64,000 nt of DNA from Armatimonadota bacterium (GTDB lineage: Bacteria; Armatimonadota; Hebobacteria; CAIYQO01), in assembly GCA_029553475.1 (NCBI GenBank), contig JAKPKV010000138.1, positions 1-64,000 on the forward strand, given 5' to 3'. Position 1 is the stretch's first letter. The number at the start of each line of letters is the position of its first letter. The notes beneath the pieces are model-generated. The model was not told the DNA's origin. It made no database searches and worked only from the letters and a program-made list of their open reading frames with translations. This document shows positions 46,501-53,942 of the stretch, in pieces. A program made the translations under genes and the position numbers.

Positions 46501-47010
46501 GACGGCGCGCAGGGCGAGGCGCGCTACGAACGCATCGCCCTGCGGCCCGGCGAGCTCAACCTGCACCGTTCGAACTCCAATCTCGCGTCCGGCCCGTCAC
46601 TCGGCATCAGCTTCCCGCTCGACCCGGAGATCGGCACGCCGGGACCAGTGACGCTCATCGGCCTGGAGCAGCGCGCGATGATCAAGGTGCGCTTCCCCAC
46701 GATGCGCTGGCAAGCCTCCACGCTGCTCAACCGGGTAGTGGGACAGATCAACGCCGTGCCGCCGGGCAAGTATCGGGTGATCGTCGAGACGCCCACCGGC
46801 ATTACCGAAGCCACCGTCACCGTCACCGGTGACGGCGGGCTGGTGGAGATGACTTTCCCAAAAGCGGCGGTCGGCGCGGCGGTCGCGCCGGCGCTCGCGC
46901 CGGCGGGTGTCGAGCAGATTGCCGGACCGGTCGAGGAATTGCTGGCAGTCGAGGGATTGCGCGCCATTGAAGTGCCGGCCGAGGGGTGGCGCGTATTGGC
47001 GGCGGATTGA
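43519..47010 (+). CDS. Giant secreted protein with carboxypeptidase-regulatory-like domains
   Basis: 1163 residues with a signal peptide (MRVCRWLLGVLVLFVGLSGFA) and AGGAGG at 43505-43510. Repeated beta-sandwich domains begin LQGAVKFTDGTPFAGATVSV (near 35), then APLRVLVLDADAKPLVNATI, and late in the chain GTTISGKILMADGKPFAKRQ. These are CarboxypepD_reg/CNA-B-like folds. About 600 residues in the middle are beta-rich and unassigned. No anchor or sortase signal is visible at the C-terminus. It may be a cell-surface scaffold; no catalytic motif is seen. Confidence 0.82.
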   Translation: MRVCRWLLGVLVLFVGLSGFAQPIPDPPEKDLCVLQGAVKFTDGTPFAGATVSVRVDGKDIMPRPVTDKDGTYTTAVPAGSATISVIGISKQAKLDVGKVNTVDFAFEKEGVVATVSYADGELVPNVNMNGRFRRENKTSASLSFVALGGGRYWFRGIPKDAQEIAILARVYVNSEQYLLQRWNLAELQPMQAVSFVVERPAPLRVLVLDADAKPLVNATITGTISYEGDQPPFWEDERTPAAARRRQPLGNRQTSADGLLDLGSWAARDYELTLRAGTMAGPARAIAVKADMETVRYALDLKPRMITQTIFNADGTAQPNTPVTLGYCWMKQVTYLDATTDAKGQVVWKDVPPVEAVVWGKGVPPGMLPPGATTVTTPLPAPPTEPNPRSRNLRVKLTNLGDTPSRVLYYFTSSSNSGLNSSEYNYRPNPNNPTYISVYVEFREAAPPFTLIAMTKSTATPLVATLANVYLPPLDENEQNELTLSFRAGTALKGRFLTKAGPIKGLSQFRVMPVTLEAEFDGLLTEEMQRRAGLMQPSLTADGAFAVALPGPGTYRLVVDLYDESAPALPELLVAVPAGGKAVDITLPDPMLTVPAGTVLNWLTRHYPAQPRQLAVAAHANPAPVFAPREALLGLWFRPSPDKLVFWNGQERKQTVLDLRAVRVNMLDTQGNPLTSNYAYSLLPLLPAGNYGYSNNPLLARGVSEAQPSPISADNNYCPALWTGQYLLAMGSYGNNFQRFIPVDVTPETPAEITVKLSPPPRQLMQTRSVNLRYTKGNVDEMRRNAAENVGIYFDTTPTQEPIQGIGSYALRPDSGGTQVPMNAKTISLVWQGVGVIRDVPLPAYNANQQGVVDLPAFDPGTTISGKILMADGKPFAKRQIAATLNSAWSQRVTTDDAGAFSIAGVLPGVFLIMVENEWPRAGWTLNVPEQGLKDITLQMNSRPIRLQGLPGGGEFSQVWWFPDAGEPTRLPMRYGDCAIYDLAAGSGMIWAVDGAQGEARYERIALRPGELNLHRSNSNLASGPSLGISFPLDPEIGTPGPVTLIGLEQRAMIKVRFPTMRWQASTLLNRVVGQINAVPPGKYRVIVETPTGITEATVTVTGDGGLVEMTFPKAAVGAAVAPALAPAGVEQIAGPVEELLAVEGLRAIEVPAEGWRVLAAD

Positions 47011-47020
47011 CCGGATATCC

Positions 47021-48046
47021 CTATTCCGCCAGCGGCAAGCTGGCGGAGGCGTCCAGGTCCTGCTCGCTGAATTCCCCGCGCAGGGCGCGAAAATAGCCGG
47101 CGGCGGCGATCATCGCGGCATTATCGGTGCAGAGCACGCGCGGCGGCAGCGAGACGGGGATGCCGTCGCGCGCGGCGCGGGCTTCCGCCAGCGCGCGCAG
47201 GCGGCTGTTGGCCGCCACCCCGCCGGCGAGCACCACCTGCGCCGGGGCCAGCAGGTCGGCGGCGGCGAAGAGTTTTTCCACCAGCACGGTCATGATCGCC
47301 TCCTGAAAGCTGGCGGCGATATCCGCGACCGGCGCCCGCTCACCGGCCCCCGTCTTCCGCAGGTACTGCGCCAACGCCGTCTTCAGGCCGCTGAAGCTGA
47401 AATCATGCGTGCCGGGCAGCAGCGCGCGTGGGAAGGCAATCGCCCGCGGGTCGCCCTCCCGGCTCAGCCAATCAATGGCCGGTCCGCCGGGATAGCCCAG
47501 GTCGAGCAGACGCGCGGCTTTGTCCAGCGCCTCGCCGGGCGCGTCGTCGCGGGTGCGGCCGAGGATGCGGTAGTCGCCGTGGTCCTGCATCCACACCAGG
47601 TGGGCGTGCCCGCCGGAGACCACCAATACCAACGCGGGCAGCATCGGCTCCGGGCGGGGGTCGTCAGGCAGGCGGATCCAGTTCGCGTACAGATGCCCCT
47701 CCAGATGATTCACGCCGATGAGCGGCAGGTCGTGCACGTAGGCAAAGGCTTTCGCCCCGATCAATCCCACCACCAGCGAGCCGATGAGCCCCGGTCCGTG
47801 CGTCACCGCCACCGCCGTCAGGTCGGCGGGCGCCACCCCCGCAGTCTCCAGCGCCGCGGTGCAGACCGGGAGCAGATACTCCAACTGCTTGCGCGAGGCG
47901 ATCTCCGGCACAATGCCGCCGTATGCTTTGTGGAACTGCTCTGACGAGCTGACCACGTTGGCCAGCATCACCCGGCCATCCGCCACCACCGCCGCCGCCG
48001 TTTCATCGCAACTGCTCTCGACACCCAGCATCAACATCGTCATCAC
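47021..48046 (-). CDS. tsaD: tRNA N6-threonylcarbamoyladenosine synthase component TsaD
   Basis: Transfers the threonylcarbamoyl group to A37 of ANN-decoding tRNAs. 341 residues, as usual. The ASKHA-fold metal site has HLEGH (H114, H118) and TDNAAM; LVVSGGHAHL and GGVAANSRLR are the nucleotide-binding strands. The start may be GTG 48046 or ATG 48043. TACAAT ends 7 nt before 48046, so translation is probably leaderless. TcdA, which modifies t6A further, is at 59350-60114. Confidence 0.96.
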   Translation of the reverse strand: MMTMLMLGVESSCDETAAAVVADGRVMLANVVSSSEQFHKAYGGIVPEIASRKQLEYLLPVCTAALETAGVAPADLTAVAVTHGPGLIGSLVVGLIGAKAFAYVHDLPLIGVNHLEGHLYANWIRLPDDPRPEPMLPALVLVVSGGHAHLVWMQDHGDYRILGRTRDDAPGEALDKAARLLDLGYPGGPAIDWLSREGDPRAIAFPRALLPGTHDFSFSGLKTALAQYLRKTGAGERAPVADIAASFQEAIMTVLVEKLFAAADLLAPAQVVLAGGVAANSRLRALAEARAARDGIPVSLPPRVLCTDNAAMIAAAGYFRALRGEFSEQDLDASASLPLAE

Positions 48047-48052
48047 CGCGCC

Positions 48053-48081
48053 ATTGTAGCAGGTAATCGCGCCGCCGTCAG
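48053..48081 (-). promoter_or_regulatory. Promoter of tsaD, leaderless arrangement
   Basis: On the minus strand, CTGACG (48081-48076) and TACAAT (48058-48053) are 17 nt apart. The predicted transcription start coincides with the GTG/ATG pair at 48046/48043. Confidence 0.6.
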
Positions 48082-48151
48082 CGTGCGGCGGCGGCGCGGC
48101 GCTGGATGATAATGATTATAAAAAAATTTTCCCCCGTCCCCCTTTTCCCTC

Positions 48152-48193
48152 TTGCGCGCGGGCTCACTATATGATACTATACCCGTGTCATAT
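48152..48193 (+). promoter_or_regulatory. rrf2-prx promoter with an overlapping operator dyad
   Basis: TTGCGC (48152-48157) and TACTAT (48175-48180) are 17 nt apart. The dyad ATATGATAC (48169-48177) / GTGTCATAT (48185-48193), one mismatch, spans the -10 box and start site. It is a good candidate for Rrf2 autoregulation. Confidence 0.6.
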
Positions 48194-48228
48194 ACGGAGC
48201 AAGCCGTAGGACGGGACGGGACGGAGCC

Positions 48229-48666
48229 ATGATAACACGCGAAACCGATTATGCGATACGTGCCATGCTGTATCTGGCCCATCATGCCGGGGACGGGGCC
48301 ATCTCGGCCGCGACGGTGGCGGAAGCGATGGATATCCCCTATCGTTTCCTGCGGCGGATTCTGTCGCGGTTGGTGGGCACAAATCTGTTGGTGAGCACCC
48401 GCGGCAAGCAGGGCGGGCTGCGGTTGGCGCGCGACCCGGAGGAGGTCTCCCTGCTCGATGTCGTGGAGGCGATGGACCCGGAGGTGATCACATTGAACTC
48501 CTGCGTGTTGAAATCCGCGCTGTGCGCGCGTTCAGCCTATTGCGCGGTGCATGACGAGCTCTGCCGCATCCAGATTTATGTCAATGCCGAGCTCGGCGCG
48601 ATCTCGCTGGCCAAGCTGGTCGAGCACGAGAGCGGCCGGAATGACGATTTACCCCACACCATCTAA
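48229..48666 (+). CDS. Rrf2-family transcriptional regulator
   Basis: 145 residues. Winged helix with DNA-recognition region MDIPYRFLRRILSRL (34-48) and the wing STRGKQGGLRLAR (56-68). Cysteines C92, C99, C105 and C112 can carry an Fe-S cluster, as in IscR/NsrR-like members, making it a redox or NO sensor. It is followed 13 nt later by a peroxiredoxin and a small protein gene, so an oxidative-stress regulon is likely. A dyad in its own promoter suggests autoregulation. Confidence 0.93.
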   Translation: MITRETDYAIRAMLYLAHHAGDGAISAATVAEAMDIPYRFLRRILSRLVGTNLLVSTRGKQGGLRLARDPEEVSLLDVVEAMDPEVITLNSCVLKSALCARSAYCAVHDELCRIQIYVNAELGAISLAKLVEHESGRNDDLPHTI

Positions 48667-48679
48667 AAGGAGAAACCCC

Positions 48680-49276
48680 ATGGGAACATTAGTGACACAC
48701 GCGGCGCCGACCTTCACCGCCCAGGCGGTGCTGGCGGACGGGACAATCGGCGAGGTCTCGCTGGCGGCGTATCGCGGGAAGACCGTGGTCCTGTTTTTCT
48801 ATCCGCTGGACTTCACCTTCGTCTGCCCGTCGGAAATCCTCGCGTTTGACCGCATGGTGGAGGAATTCCGCCAGCGGAACACCGAGATCATCGGCGTCTC
48901 GGTGGATTCCGTCTACACGCATTACGCGTGGCGCGACACGCCGGTGGACAGAGGCGGCATCGGCCCTATCCGCTTCCCGCTGGTCGCCGACCTGGACAAA
49001 AACATCGCCCGCGCCTACGACGTGCTGCTGAACGAGCAGGTAGCGCTGCGCGGCCTGTTCCTCATTGACACCCACGGCGTGGTGCGCCACCAGCTCATCA
49101 ATGATCTGCCGCTGGGCCGCAGCGTGGACGAAGCCCTGCGCATGGTGGACGCCCTGCACTTCACCGAGCAGCACGGCGAAGTCTGCCCGGCGAACTGGAA
49201 AGAGGGCGACGAAGGCATGACGGCGACCGCCGACGGCGTCGCGACCTACCTGGGCAAGCGCTACGCGAAGAAATAA
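48680..49276 (+). CDS. 2-Cys peroxiredoxin (AhpC/Prx1 type)
   Basis: 198 residues, AAGGAG 7 nt before the ATG. Reduces peroxides with a peroxidatic C49 (DFTFVCPSE) and resolving C169 (GEVCPANW), the typical 2-Cys pattern. The C-terminal YLGKRYAKK tail lacks the eukaryotic YF motif. It is in an operon with an Rrf2 regulator upstream and a 72-residue protein downstream. Confidence 0.95.
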   Translation: MGTLVTHAAPTFTAQAVLADGTIGEVSLAAYRGKTVVLFFYPLDFTFVCPSEILAFDRMVEEFRQRNTEIIGVSVDSVYTHYAWRDTPVDRGGIGPIRFPLVADLDKNIARAYDVLLNEQVALRGLFLIDTHGVVRHQLINDLPLGRSVDEALRMVDALHFTEQHGEVCPANWKEGDEGMTATADGVATYLGKRYAKK

Positions 49277-49286
49277 GGAGGCGGCG

Positions 49287-49505
49287 ATGGCTGAACTCAC
49301 CGTGGATATCTGTCCGGAAACCGGCATCTGCTCCATTGGCCGCGGCGGCACCGACAAGGTGGACCTGATGCCCGACGAAGTGACCGGCGTGCGCGAGGCG
49401 GAGCATCTTTCCGCCGTGCAGGCGGTCATCGCGGAAGCGGACCCCGCCTTCGCCGCCGCGCTGAGTACGGACGAGCTGGCGACCATCAAACGCCGCCTCG
49501 CGTGA
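49287..49505 (+). CDS. 72-residue protein downstream of peroxiredoxin, function unknown
   Basis: Starts 10 nt after the peroxiredoxin stop with AAGGAGG before the ATG, so translation is well supported. The N-terminus has two cysteines in VDICPETGICSIGRGGTDKV (C9, C15), followed by LMPDEVTGVREA and a helical C-terminal half. The cysteine spacing and its place in a redox operon suggest a metal- or disulfide-linked partner of the peroxiredoxin. No family recognised with certainty. Confidence 0.75.
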   Translation: MAELTVDICPETGICSIGRGGTDKVDLMPDEVTGVREAEHLSAVQAVIAEADPAFAAALSTDELATIKRRLA

Positions 49506-49628
49506 ACGTCTTGCGAGGAGAGAGTGACCGACGGCGCGCCGCACGTCCCCCGCGGCGCGCCGTCAGACGCTGCTGCGAGAGGACTTCCCCCACCCCGCGC
49601 CGAACCCTGACCCCGGGAGGACGCGCTC

Positions 49629-50471
49629 ATGACCACGGAGGACCCCCGCGCGACGCGGGCGGACGATGCCCCGGCGAAGGTCTCCTTTTTCGAGCTCAAC
49701 CCGAAGAAAATTGGCCGCAAGCGCCTGATCCGCACGCTGGCGTTCGCGCTGCTGATCGTCTGCGTCAGCGTCACCCCGCTCTGGCGGCTGGGGTGGTACC
49801 TGCCGATCTACTCGGCGAAGTGTTTCTTCCCCACCTTTGATACGCGCCACCGTCCCCGCGCCGCCTGGCATTGGGTGGATGGCCGCGAGATTCGCCTCTA
49901 TGCCGGTCCGGGGGTAGACGCCGGCCGTACGCGCGAAGTGGCGGCCGGCGTGCGCGCGATGGTGGAGGATATCGGCCTCGATTTCACGGTGAAGGTGCTG
50001 CCGCTGCCCGATGACATCCGCGCCGCCTACGACGCCAGCCTGGAGCCGTTCACCATCCGCGGCGAGCGCGTGCAGGCGCTGGATTTCGGCAAGCTGGAGA
50101 GCCGGCTCATCGAGCTGCGCGCGGGCGACCCGCACGCCGACCTGCTCATTTCCCGCGCGCCCCTTTCCGGCCGCATGACCTGGTGGGCGCACGGCATGGC
50201 CTCCTTCACCAGCGGCGTGGGGGTCTTCAACGAGGCGAACCTGAGCTTTCACCTGGGGAAGCACGAGACCGGCCACCTGCTCGGCTATCTCTTCCACGAC
50301 GACCTGCCGCTCTTCGTCCTCGGCTACCCGTGGGAAGGCCTCCCCGGCCGCCGCGATACGCTGATGGTGCTGCTGAGCACCAACGATGACCTCTCCCCGC
50401 GCGCCCGCGACGCGCTGCGCTACTTCTGGCGCGGATTGGAAGCCCGGTCCGGGAAGACGTTTTTGCGGTGA
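49629..50471 (+). CDS. Membrane-anchored metzincin-like protein, paralogue 2
   Basis: 280 residues; GGGAGG precedes the ATG by 9 nt. The layout repeats that of 32562-33419: charged N-terminal tail, one membrane span (about 33-49), a shared VTPLWRLGWYLPIYS-type segment after it (the other has TCKPLWCLGWRYPFYA), and the motif HETGHLLGYLFHDD (H212, E213, H216, G219, H223, D224) followed by RDTLMVLLS (M246) and a closing LSPRARDALRYFWRGLE helix. It is monocistronic here. Zinc peptidase activity is inferred from the motif. Confidence 0.72.
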   Translation: MTTEDPRATRADDAPAKVSFFELNPKKIGRKRLIRTLAFALLIVCVSVTPLWRLGWYLPIYSAKCFFPTFDTRHRPRAAWHWVDGREIRLYAGPGVDAGRTREVAAGVRAMVEDIGLDFTVKVLPLPDDIRAAYDASLEPFTIRGERVQALDFGKLESRLIELRAGDPHADLLISRAPLSGRMTWWAHGMASFTSGVGVFNEANLSFHLGKHETGHLLGYLFHDDLPLFVLGYPWEGLPGRRDTLMVLLSTNDDLSPRARDALRYFWRGLEARSGKTFLR

Positions 50472-51320
50472 TCAGCACTGAATCTGCACGTGCATGATTT
50501 TTGACGCCGGCTGATAAAAGACGTAGAGGGTGCCCTCGTCGGCGAAGCAGAGGTGCTCGTCGGCGAAGGGGAGGTTTTCGCCCTCGTGTCCCGTCATCAC
50601 CGTCACATCGCGGACGGAGGGGATGGCGCAGACGAAGCGCATCACCAACGCGCTGCGCGGGCAGACGGGGATGGCGGGCTGCTGATGCCACAGCGGCACG
50701 CCGCCGATAGGCACGTCCTCGCGGTAGGGCCCGCCGACGGAGAAGCGCACCTCGTCAAAAAGCACTTCCTCCCACCCGGACTCGTTGATCTCCAGCCAGT
50801 CGTCGGAGAAGGTGTCCGGATTGATGATGACCGGGCGCAGCGGATCGGTGAAGTCGAGGAAGATGCCCTCGTTATACTCATACAGCGGGAAGAGCAGCGG
50901 CACCTGGGCCAGCCCCATCCAGGCGAAGAAGGGATCGCCGCCGTCGAGCAGGCCGAGGAACTGGAAGGTGGTTTCCATCGCGTCGTGCGTGGGCAGCATC
51001 AAGCCCTGCGGCGGGATGCCGCCCAGCCGGTGCGGGCCTTTGGGGTCGCGCCGCATGAAGAAGATGCGGCGGATGGGCCACTTGATATTGGTGATGCGCA
51101 GGTCGCCGGCGATTTTCGTCGCCTCGCCGTCCCGGTGGCGATAGAGGTCATAGATATCCGGCTCCACCTCGCGCATCTCCATGGTGGTGGCGATGCCGTT
51201 CAGATAGCGAAAACTCTCCACGTCAATCGCCTGGGTGCGGACGAAGCGGTTCATGCTGTCCGGATTGCCCAATTCAAATTGATCGCCGGCGAAATAGAAA
51301 CTGCGACTGGCCTGCTCCAT
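50472..51320 (-). CDS. YwqG/DUF1963-like protein, function unknown
   Basis: 282 residues from the ATG at 51320 with GGGAGA just upstream. Beta-rich with LGGIPPQGLMLP, the PLWHQQPAIPVCP segment (IGGVPLWHQQ) and a closing FADEGTLYVFYQP strand, all reminiscent of YwqG-type proteins, but the match is only by pattern. No signal peptide. It ends one base after the convergent metzincin-like gene. Confidence 0.6.
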   Translation of the reverse strand: MEQASRSFYFAGDQFELGNPDSMNRFVRTQAIDVESFRYLNGIATTMEMREVEPDIYDLYRHRDGEATKIAGDLRITNIKWPIRRIFFMRRDPKGPHRLGGIPPQGLMLPTHDAMETTFQFLGLLDGGDPFFAWMGLAQVPLLFPLYEYNEGIFLDFTDPLRPVIINPDTFSDDWLEINESGWEEVLFDEVRFSVGGPYREDVPIGGVPLWHQQPAIPVCPRSALVMRFVCAIPSVRDVTVMTGHEGENLPFADEHLCFADEGTLYVFYQPASKIMHVQIQC

Positions 51321-51356
51321 GACATCTCCCATACGAGAACAATGCCCACTTTTCCG

Positions 51357-52505
51357 CTAACTTAAAAATCCTTTGACTAACCGGGTGATCTCCTCCGCTT
51401 CGAGCAGAAAAGCATCGTGCCCATAGGAAGACCGCAGCTCCATGAAGCTGACATCCACGCCGTTCCAGCGCAGCGCGCGCACGATATCCTTCGACTCGGC
51501 GGTGGTGAAGAGCCAGTCGGAGCTGAAAGACAGCACCAGGAAGCGCGCGGTCGCCGGCTCCAGCGCCTGCGCCAGCGCGTCGTACCCGGCGCCCATATCG
51601 AAGTAGTCCATCGCTTTGGTGATGTAGAGATACGAGTTGGCGTCAAATCGCTTCACGAAGGAGTCGCCCTGGTACTGCAGGTACGTCTCCACCGAGAATT
51701 CCGGATCGAAATCCCAGGTATAGGCGTCGGCGTCGCGCAGTTGGCGGCCGAATTTCTCGTGCATGGACTGCTCGGACAGGTAGGTGATATGCCCCACCAT
51801 GCGCGCCACCGCCAGCCCGCTGGCCGGGATTTTCCCGGTGCCGTAGTAGTGGCCGTTCTGCCAGTTCGGATCGCTCATAATGGCCGCGCGGCCCACCGCG
51901 TCAAAGGCGATGCTCTGCGCGGAGAGGCGGTGCGTGGTGGCGATGGGGATGCAGCGTGCGACGCAGTCGGGATAGGCCACCGCCCAGCGCAGCGCCTGCA
52001 TGCCGCCCATCGAGCCGCCGCTCACGGCGTACCAGCGCGGGATCGCCAGGTGGTCCATCAGCAGCTTTTGCGCGTTCACCATATCGCCGATGGTGATGAC
52101 CGGGAAATCGGTGGCATAGGGCTGCCCGGTGGCGGGATTGATGCTGCTCGGGCCGGTGCTGCCCATGCAGCCGCCGATGACATTCGCGCAGACGACGAAG
52201 AAACGCGCGGTGTCAAAGGCCTTGCCCGGCCCCACCATCTCATCCCACCAGCCGGGTTTGGGACGCGGCTTCCGGAGGTCATCGGCGTGATACCCGGCGG
52301 CATGGGCATCGCCCGACAGCGCGTGCAAGAGCAGGATGGCGTTATCGCGGGCGTCGTTCAACGCGCCGTAGGCTTCATAGGCGAGCGTGAACGGCCCGAG
52401 GGTCTGCCCGGATTCCAGCGGCAGCAGACCGTCGCAGTGGAAATACCGTGTCTCCACCACGCCGACGGATCGTTCATCTATGCGTATCTGCGTCTCTTCC
52501 GCCAT
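51357..52505 (-). CDS. metX: Homoserine O-acetyltransferase
   Basis: Alpha/beta-hydrolase making O-acetylhomoserine from homoserine and acetyl-CoA, feeding MetY at 8109-9398. 382 residues. The nucleophile S165 lies in VSGGSMGGMQ. FSSDWLF carries the acid residue and SYGHDAFL the histidine. The substrate loop GSTGPSSINP is of the acetyltransferase type. A TATAAT on the minus strand (52531-52526) lies 21 nt upstream. No SAM riboswitch core was recognised. Confidence 0.94.
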   Translation of the reverse strand: MAEETQIRIDERSVGVVETRYFHCDGLLPLESGQTLGPFTLAYEAYGALNDARDNAILLLHALSGDAHAAGYHADDLRKPRPKPGWWDEMVGPGKAFDTARFFVVCANVIGGCMGSTGPSSINPATGQPYATDFPVITIGDMVNAQKLLMDHLAIPRWYAVSGGSMGGMQALRWAVAYPDCVARCIPIATTHRLSAQSIAFDAVGRAAIMSDPNWQNGHYYGTGKIPASGLAVARMVGHITYLSEQSMHEKFGRQLRDADAYTWDFDPEFSVETYLQYQGDSFVKRFDANSYLYITKAMDYFDMGAGYDALAQALEPATARFLVLSFSSDWLFTTAESKDIVRALRWNGVDVSFMELRSSYGHDAFLLEAEEITRLVKGFLS

Positions 52506-52555
52506 CCCGCGTATCTCCGTATTCGATTATAAGTATATACGAAACGCCGGGGGAA

Positions 52556-52614
52556 GGCGAGAGGGAACTGCCGGAGAAAAAGTGGCGGGCGCGGAAGGGA
52601 ATGCCCGCCTCGCC
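52556..52614 (+). promoter_or_regulatory. Possible structured leader upstream of the Gfo/Idh gene
   Basis: GGCGA (52556-52560) pairs with TCGCC (52610-52614), enclosing GGCGGGC (52584-52590)/GCCCGCC (52603-52609) and a purine-rich single strand. It lies about 42 nt before the ATG at 52656. No known class matched. Confidence 0.3.
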
Positions 52615-52655
52615 GAGAAAACAACGAGCGGACATCTTCATATCAGGAGCATCGC

Positions 52656-53684
52656 ATGCGTGAACCTCGCGCCGTCGTCATCGGCTACGGCTTTGCCGGC
52701 AGGTCGTTCCACAGTTATCTCATCGGCATCACGCCGGGCCTGCGCCTGCACGGCGTCGCCTCGCGCGATGCGGCGACCCGCGCGCGCATCGTCGCCGAAC
52801 GCAGCTGCCGGGCGTATGCCTCCTTTGACGCGGTGCTGGACGATCCCGAGGTGGACCTGGTGGTCCTCGCCACCCCGAACAGCACGCACTGCGCGCTGGC
52901 GATACAGGCGCTGCACGCCGGCAAGCACGTGGTGACGGACAAGGTGATGTGCCTGACGCTGGACGAGTGCGACCGCATGATCGCCGCCGCCGCGGAGAGC
53001 GGGAAGCTGTTGAGCGTCTTCCAGAACCGCCGCTGGGACGGCGACTTCCTCACCCTCAAGTCGCTCATCGCCGACGGGCGGCTGGGCGAGCCGCGCTGGA
53101 TCGAGATGGCCTGGCAGGGTTTTGGCGCCTGGGGCGGCTGGCGCGGGCAGGCGGCGATGGGCGGCGGCAAGCTCTACGATCTCGGCGCCCACCTCATTGA
53201 CCAACTGGTGCTGCTCTTCCCACAGCCCATCGCGCGCGTCTACTGCCGCCTGCACCACGACCTGGCCGTCACCGATACCGAGAGCCAGGCGATGGTGGTC
53301 ATCGAGTTCGCCGGCGGCGCCACCGCCGTCTGCGACACCTCCAGCCTGGCGGCCATCCAGAAGCCGCGCATCCATGCCTTCGGCACCGGCGGCACCTTCA
53401 TCAAGTACGGCGTGGACCCGCAGGAAGCCGCCATGATCGCCGGGCGCATTGACGAGGCGGCGGAAGACCCGGCGCGCTACGGGCGCTACAGCGACGGCAA
53501 GACGGAGACGGCCGTCCCCACCCTGCCCGGCCGCTGGCGCACCTATTACGAGAATATCCGCGATGTCCTCACCGGCGCCGCCCAGCCGCTGGTGACGCTG
53601 GCGGAAGTCCGCCGCGCCATCGCCGTGCTCGACGCAGCATTCCAGTCCGCGCGCGCGGGGAGGGTGGTCGAGGTGAACCGGTAG
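52656..53684 (+). CDS. Gfo/Idh/MocA-family oxidoreductase 1
   Basis: 342 residues, AGGAG 6 nt before the ATG. NAD(P)-dependent dehydrogenase of sugars or inositols. The Rossmann motif is GYGFAG (9-14), followed by LVVLATPNSTH and GKHVVTDKVMC, where the usual EKP reads TDK with the lysine kept. GGGKLYDLGAHLIDQL contains the conserved catalytic-region histidine. It is one of two such genes in this region, with a sugar-phosphate isomerase between them. Confidence 0.9.
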   Translation: MREPRAVVIGYGFAGRSFHSYLIGITPGLRLHGVASRDAATRARIVAERSCRAYASFDAVLDDPEVDLVVLATPNSTHCALAIQALHAGKHVVTDKVMCLTLDECDRMIAAAAESGKLLSVFQNRRWDGDFLTLKSLIADGRLGEPRWIEMAWQGFGAWGGWRGQAAMGGGKLYDLGAHLIDQLVLLFPQPIARVYCRLHHDLAVTDTESQAMVVIEFAGGATAVCDTSSLAAIQKPRIHAFGTGGTFIKYGVDPQEAAMIAGRIDEAAEDPARYGRYSDGKTETAVPTLPGRWRTYYENIRDVLTGAAQPLVTLAEVRRAIAVLDAAFQSARAGRVVEVNR

Positions 53685-53687
53685 CGC

Positions 53688-53838
53688 ACGTTCCGGCGGT
53701 CACCTCTCCCCCCGGCCCCCTCCCCTAAGCGGGGAGGGGGAGTGAGTTGAGATGCGAAAATGTGTTGTCTTCTCTCTCCGTTTCTCCCCCTCCCATGTAG
53801 GGGAGGGGATCGGGGGGAGAGGTGACCGCCGGAACGTG
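53688..53838. repeat. 26-nt perfect inverted repeat in an intergenic region
   Basis: Arms 53688-53713 and 53813-53838 (CACGTTCCGGCGGTCACCTC plus six bases) are exact inverse complements. Inside are GGGAGGGGG-type stems (53722-53745 and 53786-53806). A CCCCTCCCC/GGGGAGGGG stem recurs between the next two genes (54717-54765). Confidence 0.85.
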
Positions 53839-53942
53839 AATTCGTCATCCATAATATGGGTCCAGGGGACACAACCTTTTCCCCCGGCTATTGTCCGAAC
53901 TATACGGTGCCGCGGACCGCGGCCATTGAAAGGAGCCTCTTC

